The translations under genes were made by a program, and so were the position numbers. 64,000 nt of DNA from Acidobacteriota bacterium (GTDB taxonomy: Bacteria > Acidobacteriota > Thermoanaerobaculia > Multivoradales > J023): contig JAJCXR010000063.1 of assembly GCA_029263315.1 (NCBI GenBank), positions 16,318 to 80,317 of the forward strand, given 5' to 3'. Of this stretch, positions 25,175 through 34,259 are shown one piece after another. The notes beneath the pieces are model-generated. The model saw only the letters and a program-made list of their open reading frames with translations, did not search any database and was not told the origin of the DNA. Within the stretch, counting starts at the first letter, position 1. Every line of letters starts with the position of its first letter.

Positions 25175-27592
25175 TCACTGGATGTATCCCAACGCCCTGA
25201 GCTCGGCCTCGACCTTGGCGCGTTCCGCTTGGTCCACCATGGCGGGCCCCAGGCCAGCCTCCAATCGCGCTTCTAGACGACGGCGCAAGGCGGCCAGGAA
25301 ACGTGCTTGTTCCGGCTCCATCGGCGCCAGGTTGGTGGTTTCCAAGCGATCTTGACGCCGATCGTAGAGCTCGGGAAAACCTTCGACCTCCGCCGCCTCA
25401 TATTGGATCAGCTTCCATTGGCCATCGATGAAGCTGTGGCCGCGACGGCCGCGCAGATCTAGGAAGCCCATGCCTTGGTCCACCCACTGGGCGGCCTGCG
25501 GGGCCAGGACGAGGGGCAAAAAGCTACGCCCTTGCACCGCCTCGGGACGAGGCGCCCCCGCCACCTCCAGGAGCGTCGGCATCAAGTCCACGTGCTGCAC
25601 GATGTTGGTGGATCGCTGGCCCCCGGTGGCACCCGGCAAGCGGAACAGCAAGGGCGTGTCGAGCATCTCGCTGTGCAACGTCTTGCCGTGGGTCCAGCCC
25701 CCATGGTCATAGAACTCTTCGCCGTGGTCGGAGAGGAAAACCACCACCAGATCCTCGTAGAGCCCACGCCGCTCGAGATCGTCGAGCAGCGCCCCGAAGC
25801 TGGCGTCATTGGCCGCGATCTCGGCGTCGTAGAGGGCCCGCAGGTCGGCGATGATCTGCGGCGAGACGGATTCTTTTTGACCATTCAGCTTCTGGATTGT
25901 GGCGATGCTTCCCAGCTGCGGATCCACCACTTGGGCGGCGAAGGTGCTGCGGAAGGGCTCCGGCGGATCGTAGGGGGCGTGGGGATCGATGGTGTGCACC
26001 CACAGGAGAAAGGGCTGTTGTTGCTCGGCGTTGTCGTCCAACCAGGCAAAGACCGCTTCGTTGAGGTCCGCCGAGGTGGCCAGCGGGTCATCCGGGCGCA
26101 GATTGCGGAGGTACTTGAAATAGTCGAATCCCTGGGCGAAGCCGGCGACGCGGGCGGCGTTGCCGTTGCCGGTGATGGCGACGGTGCGATAACCCACCGC
26201 GCCCAGGCTTTCCGCCAAGGTCACCGCTTCCTCGGACAGGGCGTCGTCGTCTCCGTTGGTGCCGTGGCTCTGGGGCCACATGCCGGTCAACATGGAGGCG
26301 ACGGAAGCCCGTGTCCACGGCGTCTGGGCCTGCGAATTCTCGAACAACATCGCCTCTTCGGCGAAGGCATCGAGACGGGGAGAGGTGGGTCGTTCATAGC
26401 CGTAGCAACCCAAGTGATCGGCCCGCAGGGTGTCCACCAGGTAGACCAGGATGTTGGGGCGCTGACGGTCCGTCGGAGCACCGGTGTCGCCGTCCGCCGG
26501 GGTGCCGTCGGTCGTCGCCTGGCTCGCCCCGGGGCCGGCTGACGCGGCAGGGGCGTCCTCCTCGGCGGCGGACACCCGCGGTCGATGGATCAGGATGCCC
26601 ATGGCTTGGTCCCGCGGATTGGCCGGCGACTCGGCAAAAAGGGACAACCGCCCGGCGATCGGCGAGTCGCCATTCAACGGCAAAGCAAACTTGGGGGAGG
26701 CCGACAGGTCTGTCAGATGGCGACCTTCGACGGTTTCGTCCCGCGGCTGCCACTCCACTGCCAAACGGCCTTTGGCGTCGCCACGGCTGCGCACTTGGTC
26801 GACCACCAAAACGCTCCTGGCGGGAAGATCCAAGTAGTAGTCGATGCGGCTGCCGAAGGGCACAAAGAGGGTTCCGCCCTCACTGCGCACCACCGGTTTG
26901 GGGAGCGGTCCGGCGGGCGGCTCTTGGGTCGACGGTCGGAAACGTACCCAATCCCAGAGCACCCGGGTGTCCTTCTTGATACCCCGCTGGCCACTGCCCT
27001 GGTGCTCGACGAGCAGCCGGTTCCAGCCGCGCCGCAAGCGATCGGCGGGCAGATCTTGCGAGTACTCCCGCAGGCCGCCACCGAGGTCCACCTCCGCCAG
27101 GGCAGAACCATTGAGGGACAGGGCCATGGACCTCGTGCCGTGGGCTTCTACCGGAGCGCAGCGCCAGGACAGTTGCAGATCCACCGGTCGGGAAACGAAG
27201 AAATCGAGCTCGGCACGGTCCCCCATGGTCCACGTGGCGACCCGGTCTTCGCCGTCCAGTTGGCGATGGACATCCGCCCAGCCGGAGACCTGATAGCGCC
27301 GTGCGGCGGCCGTCCCGAGGTCGATTTCCTCGGTTGAGCGCTGCACATCGGCGTGCTCGAATTGAGCCAAGAGGTCGATGGCGGTGTGCTCCGGGACCTC
27401 GACCTCCGGGTCACCGCAGGCCACCGTCAGCAGGCTGAGGCTGGCCAGGCAAGCAGTGGCCAGGTAAGCGGCGGCGAGATGGCGCCTCGGGGGCCGACGG
27501 GAAATCCCCCCCAGCTCCCCTTTGGCCCCAGGGGGAACAGAGCGGTTCGCTGTCGGGTACAGAATTCGAGGTTCCCTGATCATGTTGCTCAT
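25175..27592 (-). CDS. Sulfatase-family lipoprotein with Thr in place of the formylglycine Cys
   Basis: 805 residues from the ATG at 27592, which overlaps the stop of the upstream gene as ATGA; the frame extends further upstream but only as a shadow of that gene. A basic N-terminus leads to a lipobox (SLLTVAC-G), so it is likely membrane-anchored. Residues 90-270 form a beta-rich accessory domain. The alkaline-phosphatase-like core starts at RPNILVYLVDTLRADHLGCYG with the metal-binding Asp, and continues with LSDHGEEFYDHGGWTHG. The position of the catalytic Cys in C-x-P-x-R is Thr424 (TPWTR), so formylglycine cannot form. Thr is the nucleophile in lipoteichoic-acid-synthase and phosphoethanolamine-transferase relatives, hence a phosphotransferase or non-sulfatase hydrolase is possible. 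Context suggests action on surface glycans. Confidence 0.88.
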   Translation of the reverse strand: MSNMIREPRILYPTANRSVPPGAKGELGGISRRPPRRHLAAAYLATACLASLSLLTVACGDPEVEVPEHTAIDLLAQFEHADVQRSTEEIDLGTAAARRYQVSGWADVHRQLDGEDRVATWTMGDRAELDFFVSRPVDLQLSWRCAPVEAHGTRSMALSLNGSALAEVDLGGGLREYSQDLPADRLRRGWNRLLVEHQGSGQRGIKKDTRVLWDWVRFRPSTQEPPAGPLPKPVVRSEGGTLFVPFGSRIDYYLDLPARSVLVVDQVRSRGDAKGRLAVEWQPRDETVEGRHLTDLSASPKFALPLNGDSPIAGRLSLFAESPANPRDQAMGILIHRPRVSAAEEDAPAASAGPGASQATTDGTPADGDTGAPTDRQRPNILVYLVDTLRADHLGCYGYERPTSPRLDAFAEEAMLFENSQAQTPWTRASVASMLTGMWPQSHGTNGDDDALSEEAVTLAESLGAVGYRTVAITGNGNAARVAGFAQGFDYFKYLRNLRPDDPLATSADLNEAVFAWLDDNAEQQQPFLLWVHTIDPHAPYDPPEPFRSTFAAQVVDPQLGSIATIQKLNGQKESVSPQIIADLRALYDAEIAANDASFGALLDDLERRGLYEDLVVVFLSDHGEEFYDHGGWTHGKTLHSEMLDTPLLFRLPGATGGQRSTNIVQHVDLMPTLLEVAGAPRPEAVQGRSFLPLVLAPQAAQWVDQGMGFLDLRGRRGHSFIDGQWKLIQYEAAEVEGFPELYDRRQDRLETTNLAPMEPEQARFLAALRRRLEARLEAGLGPAMVDQAERAKVEAELRALGYIQ

Positions 27593-30246
27593 CGCTTGGC
27601 GATTCGTCCCTTCAACCATTGACGTGGCGCCAGATAGGCCATCCACAGTTTCCACATTTTCGACTGATGCACGGCGCCGAGCTCGGAGCGGACCCCGTGG
27701 TAGAGAGCCTCGAAGCGCTCGGCGCGGGCCGATTGCTCGGCCAGCTGGCGTTTGGCGGCATCGAGCTCGGCCTGGAAGACAAGATCTTCCCCCGCCGCCA
27801 GATAGTGGTGCTCCAAGCGCTGAGCGTCGGGAGCCCGGCGGGCGGCGGCGACAAAACGGCGCAGCGGACGGGTGGTCGCCGTTGCGGTCAGCTCCTGGCG
27901 TGCCCAAGCGGCCGCGGCGGCGGCTTGCTCGACGCCTTCGCGGCGATGCTCGAAAGCCGCCACCAGTTGCTCGGCCAGGGATTTGGCATCGCCCGCCGGA
28001 TAGGTGCGCACCCAGCCCTTCGCCGCCAGCTGCGAAGCGATCTCCGAAAGCTCGGTGCATATAAAGGGCAAGCCGTTCCCCAACCATTCCAGCAACCGAC
28101 CACTGGACCCCAACCGGCGCTCATAGAGGGGCCGCTCAGTCACCAAACCCAAGTCGGCGCGGGCCAACCAGGCGCGGGCCTCGGCGGCCGGCAAGCAGCC
28201 CAGCAGGCGGCATCTCGCGGCATGGGGCGTACGCTCCAACCAGTTTTGCAGCGTCGAATAGGTCGTCTCGTCCTGCCCGGCGATGCTGCCGCCGGTGGCG
28301 ACAAAAACGAGCTGCGGGCAACGGTCCATGGCGGCGTCGAGGGCGGCGCACAGAGTTTCGACATCGCACCAAGTATTGAAACCACCGCTCCACAGGACAA
28401 CAAAGTCGTCCGCCGACGGTCCTGCCATGGTCGCCGCGACCTCAGACCCAGCAGCCGTCGCCGCCACCTCAGACCCAGCCGTGGTCTCGACAACGGGAAC
28501 GGCGCAGGGCACCGTATGCACCAAATCCAAAGGCACCAAATCCGGCCCCAGGTTCTGACGATTGAGCCGACCGGCCAGCCCCAACTGCCCCACCGCCGCC
28601 CAGGTTTGCCGCTCGGAGACGGCGGCGAAGGCGTCCCCACGCTCCAAGAGATCCGCCAGCATGCGCCAATAGGCGGTCAAGTGATCTCCCGTTGCGTGGG
28701 CCGCCGACTTGGCCTGGGCTTCGGCCATCGGATCGCCGAACAGATCGACCCACAGGGGCAGATCGGCGGCCAGTTGCGCCGCCCGGCGGGATGGCTGGGC
28801 CGCCGCCCCCACCAAGACTTGCGGCTGAAAGGCCGTCATCAGCTGCGGTAAGGCCGGCCCCTGCTCAAAGGCCTCGCGGTCGAGGCGATAGATCAGCACC
28901 CCATCGCGGACCTCTTCGGCGACGGCTTGCTGCGGGTCGTCATAGGCACCGGGCATGGCGGCGATGGCCAGGACGACCCGATGCCCGGCCGCCGCCAGGG
29001 GCGCCGCCAGCTGCCAACTGCGGGCCCCGGGGGCATAATTCATGCGCGCCGGCTCGAAGGGCAGGGGCCCCCAACCCAATACCAGGACACGGCGTGGTGG
29101 ATCACCGGAGGCCTCCACCGGTACCGGCGGACCTTCCAGCGATTGTCGATAGCAGGCGGCGGCCCTCGACCAGGCCTCCCCATGGACCGTTTCTTCCGCC
29201 GACCCCGGTGGCGGCTCGCCGCCGGCCCCCTCGACGGCGGCGCCGGCCGTGTCATCGGCCGTGTCGGCGGCAAAGGGATCCCGTGTCTCCGGCAAGGTGA
29301 TGACCGGGCCGGAGCCCGCCGGCACCAGAAAGCGCCGCCAGGTATCGTCCCCGCGGTGACGCCAGCGGCGGTAGAGCAGCCCCGGAAGACGGCGCAAGGC
29401 GCCCCACATGGCGCGACGTTGCAAGCCATTCTCGGATCGTGGACGGCGCCAGATTTCATCGACCAGGGCACGTTTGGCCAGCCCCCACAACAAGTCCAGG
29501 GGCCAATGGATGATCGCCAACAGCAGACGGTTGCGCCAGAAGAGGAAAAGCTTCCAATCGGAGCCCACTGACATGGTCGCCGAAATCTGGTGCAGGACGA
29601 TCGCCTCCGGCACGTGCACCACCCGACGCCCGGCTTTCCAGGTCTTCAGGCAGAGATCGATGTCTTCGAAGTAATACTGGTAGATCTCCGTCCATCCACC
29701 GATATCGGCAAAGACATCGGCCCGCAGCAGCAGCGCCGAGCCGGTGAGCGCCGCCACATCCCGTCGCGGCGGTATCTCCCCGTAGTCCGCCACGGCGATA
29801 CCGATGCCCTCGTCCCATCCCCACGCATCGTCGGTGACGTTGAGCCCCAGGCTGTTGAGGTGGTCGGGGGCTCCCCAAATGCGCAATTGCGGGCCCGTCG
29901 CCGCCACCTCCGACTCCGATTCACAAACCTCCACCAACTGCCCGAGGGCGGTGGTCGACGAACAGGTGTCGTTGTTGATGAAGTAGTAGTAGTCCGCCGT
30001 CCCCAGATGCTCGCGGGCCCAACGCACACCGGCGTTGTTGGCTTCGGAGAAGCCGAGATTGCGCGGCGCGACCCAAAGGTGAATCTGCGCCTCCTGTTCG
30101 ATGATCGGCGGCAGCTCCTCCTGGCAATGGTTGGCCACCACGACAATCTCCAAGTCGACACCGGTGGAGGCCAGCAGAGAGCGCAGACATTCCTGCAGCA
30201 TCGTTTTGCCGCGGTGATGGATGGTGATGACGTGGACGGTCGGCAT
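27589..30246 (-). CDS. Two-domain glycosyltransferase: GT2 fused to a GT4-like domain
   Basis: 885 residues from ATG 30246; the frame also has an ATG at 30309. Residues 1-260 are a GT-A, family 2 enzyme of the rhamnosyltransferase type: VHVITIHHRGKTMLQECL, NLGFSEANNAGV, YYYFINNDT as the DxD-like site, and FEDIDLCLKTWKAGRRVVHVPEA. A linker with a 27-bp-unit repeat and a GT-B domain follow (VLVLGWGPLPFEPAR, VVLWSGGFNTWCDVETL, LVFVATGGSIAGQDETTY). The GT-B half is clearly paralogous to the neighbouring gene at 30504-32042. The protein likely adds two sugars or a sugar plus modification to a surface polymer. It is first of a leftward pair with the sulfatase-like gene. Confidence 0.9.
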   Translation of the reverse strand: MPTVHVITIHHRGKTMLQECLRSLLASTGVDLEIVVVANHCQEELPPIIEQEAQIHLWVAPRNLGFSEANNAGVRWAREHLGTADYYYFINNDTCSSTTALGQLVEVCESESEVAATGPQLRIWGAPDHLNSLGLNVTDDAWGWDEGIGIAVADYGEIPPRRDVAALTGSALLLRADVFADIGGWTEIYQYYFEDIDLCLKTWKAGRRVVHVPEAIVLHQISATMSVGSDWKLFLFWRNRLLLAIIHWPLDLLWGLAKRALVDEIWRRPRSENGLQRRAMWGALRRLPGLLYRRWRHRGDDTWRRFLVPAGSGPVITLPETRDPFAADTADDTAGAAVEGAGGEPPPGSAEETVHGEAWSRAAACYRQSLEGPPVPVEASGDPPRRVLVLGWGPLPFEPARMNYAPGARSWQLAAPLAAAGHRVVLAIAAMPGAYDDPQQAVAEEVRDGVLIYRLDREAFEQGPALPQLMTAFQPQVLVGAAAQPSRRAAQLAADLPLWVDLFGDPMAEAQAKSAAHATGDHLTAYWRMLADLLERGDAFAAVSERQTWAAVGQLGLAGRLNRQNLGPDLVPLDLVHTVPCAVPVVETTAGSEVAATAAGSEVAATMAGPSADDFVVLWSGGFNTWCDVETLCAALDAAMDRCPQLVFVATGGSIAGQDETTYSTLQNWLERTPHAARCRLLGCLPAAEARAWLARADLGLVTERPLYERRLGSSGRLLEWLGNGLPFICTELSEIASQLAAKGWVRTYPAGDAKSLAEQLVAAFEHRREGVEQAAAAAAWARQELTATATTRPLRRFVAAARRAPDAQRLEHHYLAAGEDLVFQAELDAAKRQLAEQSARAERFEALYHGVRSELGAVHQSKMWKLWMAYLAPRQWLKGRIAKR

Positions 30247-30503
30247 GGGGTGGCTGCTCAGGTCGGTGAGTCTGGTCGGCGCTTGGCGACCGATGGGCCG
30301 CAGCGCCAAGGATATACGGCCCCTTCGAGGGAAGCTACCTCCGCTTGGTCGACGACGGATCGACTGCTCGCCTCGATTCCATGGACCAGCCGGCTGGGTT
30401 TCCGGGCGGACCGCTGTGCTAAAGTCTGCCGCCGATCTTTATTCCATTGCGCTACCTTGTCACCCTCGGGAATCGAACAGAGTCCGGTTTGAGGAAGTCC
30501 ACG

Positions 30504-32042
30504 ATGACGAAAGTGTTGGTCTGCGGTCTGTGCCCTCTGCCCTTCGAAAATACCCGCCAGAGCTTCGGCCCCGGCATCCGCACCTGGCAATTCGCCTGGA
30601 GCCTCGCCAACTCCGGATTCGATGTCCATTTGGTGGCCATGCGCATCCCGGGAACCTACGATGCCCAGCGGCCGGAGGGAGACCGCCACGAATGCCGCGA
30701 CGGGGTGACCATCGAGCGCCTGCCGGACCACGAATTCTTTCAGGTGGCAGAGATCCAGGCCAGGATCGATGATTTTGCCCCCAATGTTGTGGTCGGAGCC
30801 ACGATGTACGGTTCCAACATGCTGTCGCGGTGTCACTTGGAGGTCCCTTTCTGGGCCGACCAGTTCGGCCATGTGATGGCGGAAGCCCAGGCCAAGGCCC
30901 ACCTCGACGGCACCAACGCCGCCCTGTCCCATTTCTGGAATCTACTGCGCCCCATCCTGCTGCACGCCGACAAGATCTCCACCGTCTCCGAGCCCCAGCG
31001 CTACGCCGCCATCGGCGAGCTCGGCATCATCGGTCGTTTGACCCACGAAACCTGCGGCTACGAGTTTGCCGAGGTCATTCCCTGCGCCCTGATCCCCAAC
31101 CAGGTGGCGGAGCCGCAGCCCATGCTGCGCGGCGAAGCCTTCCCGGAGGACGCCTTCGTCGTCCTGTGGAGCGGTGGTTATAACGTTTGGAGCGATGTCG
31201 AAACGATGTTCTTGGGCCTGGAACGGGCGATGGATCAACGATCGGACATCCATTTCGTGTCCACCGGCGGCGAGATCGAAGGTCACGACGAATCCACCTA
31301 CCAGCGCTTCCAAGAGCTCATCGAAGCCTCCGAGCATCGCCAGCGCTTCCACCTACAGGGTTGGGTCAAGGCTCATCTGGTACCTTCTTTCCAAGCCGAA
31401 GCCAACCTCGGAGTGCTCAGCGAGATTCCCATTTATGAGGGGCAGCTGGGCAGCAAAAACCGCATCGTGCAGTGGATGGGCAGTGATTTACCGGTGCTCT
31501 ACAACCGGGTGGGCGAGTTGGGAGATCTCCTGGACCAAGAAAAACTGGGCTTGACCTTCGCCGTCGGCGACGCCGAGGCCATGGGCAAGGCCATCTGTTG
31601 GGCAGCGGAGCAACCCGCCGAGCTTCAGGCCATGGCCGAAGCCGCCCGGCGCTACACCGAGAAGCATCTGACTTTCGAAGCCACCACCCGAAGTTTGGTG
31701 GCTTGGGTCACCGCGCCCAGCCTCGCCCCGGACAGCGCCTTCCGTCACCGCCTGTTGGCCCCCGGCCAGCTCGACGAGTCGGTCGCGGCCAAGCGTTCCG
31801 CCAAGGGCAAAACGACGGGTTCCAAAAAACCGATGGCAGCCGACGGCTCAGGCAATCCAAACGATGGCCAAGGGACCCCGTCAGGAGAGCTCTCGGACCA
31901 GGAGCTCGATCCGACGGAAGCCTTCCTGCCGGCGGTGCGTTCAGGGCCCAGCGCGCGGCGCGGCAACGGCCGTGGCTCCGCCTTGCGGGGCGCCTCTCCG
32001 GTCAAGCTGTTGGCCCGCCTACGTCAACGGTTGGTCGGCTGA
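30504..32042 (+). CDS. GT-B glycosyltransferase, paralogue of the neighbouring fusion protein
   Basis: 512 residues from ATG 30504, preceded by GAGGA; an upstream start at 30447 is less likely. KVLVCGLCPLPFENTR opens the N-terminal Rossmann domain. VVLWSGGYNVWSDVETMFLGL, FVSTGGEIEGHDESTY and LPVLYNRVGELGDLL form the C-terminal one. All align with the second half of the 27589-30246 product, so the two genes arose by duplication around a divergent promoter. Residues after 425 form a basic, Lys/Gly-rich tail of low complexity. The 257-bp gap 30247-30503 must carry both promoters. The 3' end overlaps the convergent methyltransferase gene by 24 bp. Confidence 0.87.
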   Translation: MTKVLVCGLCPLPFENTRQSFGPGIRTWQFAWSLANSGFDVHLVAMRIPGTYDAQRPEGDRHECRDGVTIERLPDHEFFQVAEIQARIDDFAPNVVVGATMYGSNMLSRCHLEVPFWADQFGHVMAEAQAKAHLDGTNAALSHFWNLLRPILLHADKISTVSEPQRYAAIGELGIIGRLTHETCGYEFAEVIPCALIPNQVAEPQPMLRGEAFPEDAFVVLWSGGYNVWSDVETMFLGLERAMDQRSDIHFVSTGGEIEGHDESTYQRFQELIEASEHRQRFHLQGWVKAHLVPSFQAEANLGVLSEIPIYEGQLGSKNRIVQWMGSDLPVLYNRVGELGDLLDQEKLGLTFAVGDAEAMGKAICWAAEQPAELQAMAEAARRYTEKHLTFEATTRSLVAWVTAPSLAPDSAFRHRLLAPGQLDESVAAKRSAKGKTTGSKKPMAADGSGNPNDGQGTPSGELSDQELDPTEAFLPAVRSGPSARRGNGRGSALRGASPVKLLARLRQRLVG

Positions 32043-34259
32043 GCCAGCCCCCCGCGGCCGCCCGTCAAAGCGGCCGCGGCCAGTGCGGCCGCGTAATATC
32101 TTCCAAAAAAGACGACGCAGCGCCTCGGTCCAGCGATGGGCACGGCCATTGAGCAGCGTCGTCAATTCCTCGAGACAGCCGTAGAGCTCGTCGACCCGAC
32201 GCCGGGTAGCCACCAGCTCCTGCTCCTTGACCTGCGCCCTCTCGGCCTGCTCCTGGGTGCGTTGTTCCAACCCTTGAGCGTACTCGGTGAGGCGCCGATA
32301 CTCGGTTTCGAGATGCTGCCGCGCCCCCTGCGCTTGCTCCAGATGCTCTTGCAACCATTGGATGGCTTCATTGCGCCCGCTCAGAGCCTCCTGGGACGAC
32401 TCGAGGCTGCTGCGCAACCAAGCAGCAGCCTCTTCCTGCTGTAGCCGTTGCTGCGCCGCTTGCTGCAAGCACTGCTGCTGCCAAGCTAGGCTCTGTCGAA
32501 GCTCCTCCTGGCCGGCTTCGAGATGCTGCCGCACATTGAGCAGGTAGCGAAGGTGTTGATCCCAGGTATTGGCGAAATCCGCCTCCCGCGGCGGTTGCAC
32601 CAGGCTGAAAGGTTCTTCGAAGGCTTGCAGAATCGTCGTCTCGAGGGGAGCCGCCGGACGATCGGACACGGCCCCCTGGAGAATCGCTTCACGCCGTACA
32701 TCGCGTTCCAGATCCGCCTCCACCTCCAAGGTTTGGCACAGCCGATGATAGAGGGAGGCCAGATTGGCAAAACCCAGATCCGGATGGGCCATGGGGGCAT
32801 CCGACAGCAGACAGGCGACGTTGCGCAAGACGAACCAGGCCATGGGAATCGGAACCGCCAGGCTCCATTCCTGGTCGAAAAGGTGATAGCGATTCGGGCT
32901 ATCGACGTCCTCCCCCTGCCCCACCACCGCATTGCTCAGCATGGCATCCAGGGCCTCACCCCGCAGCCATGTGCCATCACCGTGCGCAAAACGCTTTCGG
33001 GCCCATCGCAGGTAGTCGGTCAAGACTTCGACGACCCGGCGGCCGCGACGGAAATAGAGGGCCCGGAGAATGCGGTGTCGAAGCCGCTCGCCGCGTTCCA
33101 CGGGCTGCCTGGGAGCGGCCTGCCAGCGCAGCTCCACCGGCCCGTCGACGAAATCGAGGGTCACCGGCCAAACGTCTTGGCGCACCTCGGGTTCGTCGAG
33201 GGCCAGCTTTTCCACCTCGACGCCGCCGTCGTCGCTCAAGAAGAAGCGGGTCATCACCGGGCGCCGCCGGGAGGGCGAGGCGTGCCATGCGACTTGCCGT
33301 CCCCGATCATCGGTGTGGTGCGCCGTCAAGCGTTCGAAGACCGGCGACGCTTGCTCTGGGCTGAGGGCCCAGAAGAATGAATTAGACAACTCGCTGAACA
33401 GGCCAGCCCGGGTCAGCTGTTGCATGGCCAGGTAGTCGGAGAACAACAGGCTGCGGGGACGCATGGGATCGGCAAAGGTCCGAAAGCAAGCCAAATCCGC
33501 CGTCAGCTCCGGGTCCGCCGCCGCCAGGGAGCCGTCGATCACCGAGGCGGGTAGCTTGTAGTCGGGGAAGGGAAAGTACTGCCGCTGGCAATGCCAGCCG
33601 TTGCGGCTCAGCTTGGCCATCAGCTCTTGACGCGAAAAGGTGCGGGCGATGGCGTCGTCCGGATAGCCCACCAGGCCGTCGAAGAGCTCGCCGGAGTGGT
33701 CTTCGGCGACGCCGCTCCAATATTTCAACCCCAGGCGATTTTCGATGGCCAGTAGGAGGACCCCCTGCGGCCGCAGGAAGCTACGCAGGCGCTGCAACAA
33801 ATAGTCGAAGGCATCGCCCGCAAAATCCCCCGGTGGCACGATGAAGCGCTCGGCGTACTCGAGGACCCCGACCATGCAAATCACCTCGAACTTGCGGTGC
33901 GTATCGAAATGCTCCAGACGGCCGAACCAGCCACTCCAGTTGTCGAGATCCGAGAGCCGTTTCGACAAGGCAGCAAATCTTCGACTGCTGCCTTCGACCA
34001 CCGTCAGATGGCCGCAGCTCTCGGCCAAGTAGCGGGAAACGCCGCCCATACCGGCGCCCAGCTCGAGGACATCGAGCCCCGAGATATCGAGATGCCGCAA
34101 CAGGTTGGCCCGCTCCGGGGCAAGGTGGTAGCGTACCGGCCATTGTCGGTCCTGTTCCTGCCAAGCGATCCGGGCCATCGAGCGCAAGTCCGGCGCACGG
34201 TCGAGCAACCCAGCGATGACCTCTTCAACCCCGCGACCGTCCGAGTAGTCAAATCCCAT
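32019..34259 (-). CDS. SAM-dependent methyltransferase with long C-terminal coiled coil
   Basis: 746 residues. Residues 40-200 are a class I methyltransferase with motif I LDVLELGAGMGGVSRYLA, acidic VVEGS and FEVICMVGVLEYAE. Residues 200-520 contain helical and mixed segments I do not recognise (LPASVIDGSLAAADPELTADL, RRVVEVLTDYLRWARKRF), perhaps a kinase-like or acceptor-binding part. Residues 560-700 are Gln/Glu-rich heptads (QQQCLQQAAQQRLQQEEAAAW), a long coiled coil like those in chain-length regulators of O-antigen methyltransferases (WbdD type). It may cap or modify a growing glycan. The start codon overlaps that of the divergent glycosyltransferase. Confidence 0.82.
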   Translation of the reverse strand: MGFDYSDGRGVEEVIAGLLDRAPDLRSMARIAWQEQDRQWPVRYHLAPERANLLRHLDISGLDVLELGAGMGGVSRYLAESCGHLTVVEGSSRRFAALSKRLSDLDNWSGWFGRLEHFDTHRKFEVICMVGVLEYAERFIVPPGDFAGDAFDYLLQRLRSFLRPQGVLLLAIENRLGLKYWSGVAEDHSGELFDGLVGYPDDAIARTFSRQELMAKLSRNGWHCQRQYFPFPDYKLPASVIDGSLAAADPELTADLACFRTFADPMRPRSLLFSDYLAMQQLTRAGLFSELSNSFFWALSPEQASPVFERLTAHHTDDRGRQVAWHASPSRRRPVMTRFFLSDDGGVEVEKLALDEPEVRQDVWPVTLDFVDGPVELRWQAAPRQPVERGERLRHRILRALYFRRGRRVVEVLTDYLRWARKRFAHGDGTWLRGEALDAMLSNAVVGQGEDVDSPNRYHLFDQEWSLAVPIPMAWFVLRNVACLLSDAPMAHPDLGFANLASLYHRLCQTLEVEADLERDVRREAILQGAVSDRPAAPLETTILQAFEEPFSLVQPPREADFANTWDQHLRYLLNVRQHLEAGQEELRQSLAWQQQCLQQAAQQRLQQEEAAAWLRSSLESSQEALSGRNEAIQWLQEHLEQAQGARQHLETEYRRLTEYAQGLEQRTQEQAERAQVKEQELVATRRRVDELYGCLEELTTLLNGRAHRWTEALRRLFWKILRGRTGRGRFDGRPRGAGSADQPLT

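Noticed and set aside
25475..26542. 355-codon ORF on the + strand
   Set aside because: Antisense to the sulfatase-like gene, which has conserved motifs.
27593..28087. N-terminal extension of the sulfatase-like frame
   Set aside because: Arg/Pro-rich translation that only mirrors the upstream glycosyltransferase gene; the ATGA-overlap start at 27592 has a lipoprotein signal.
27619..28851. 410-codon ORF on the + strand
   Set aside because: Shadow of the GT2-GT4 fusion gene.
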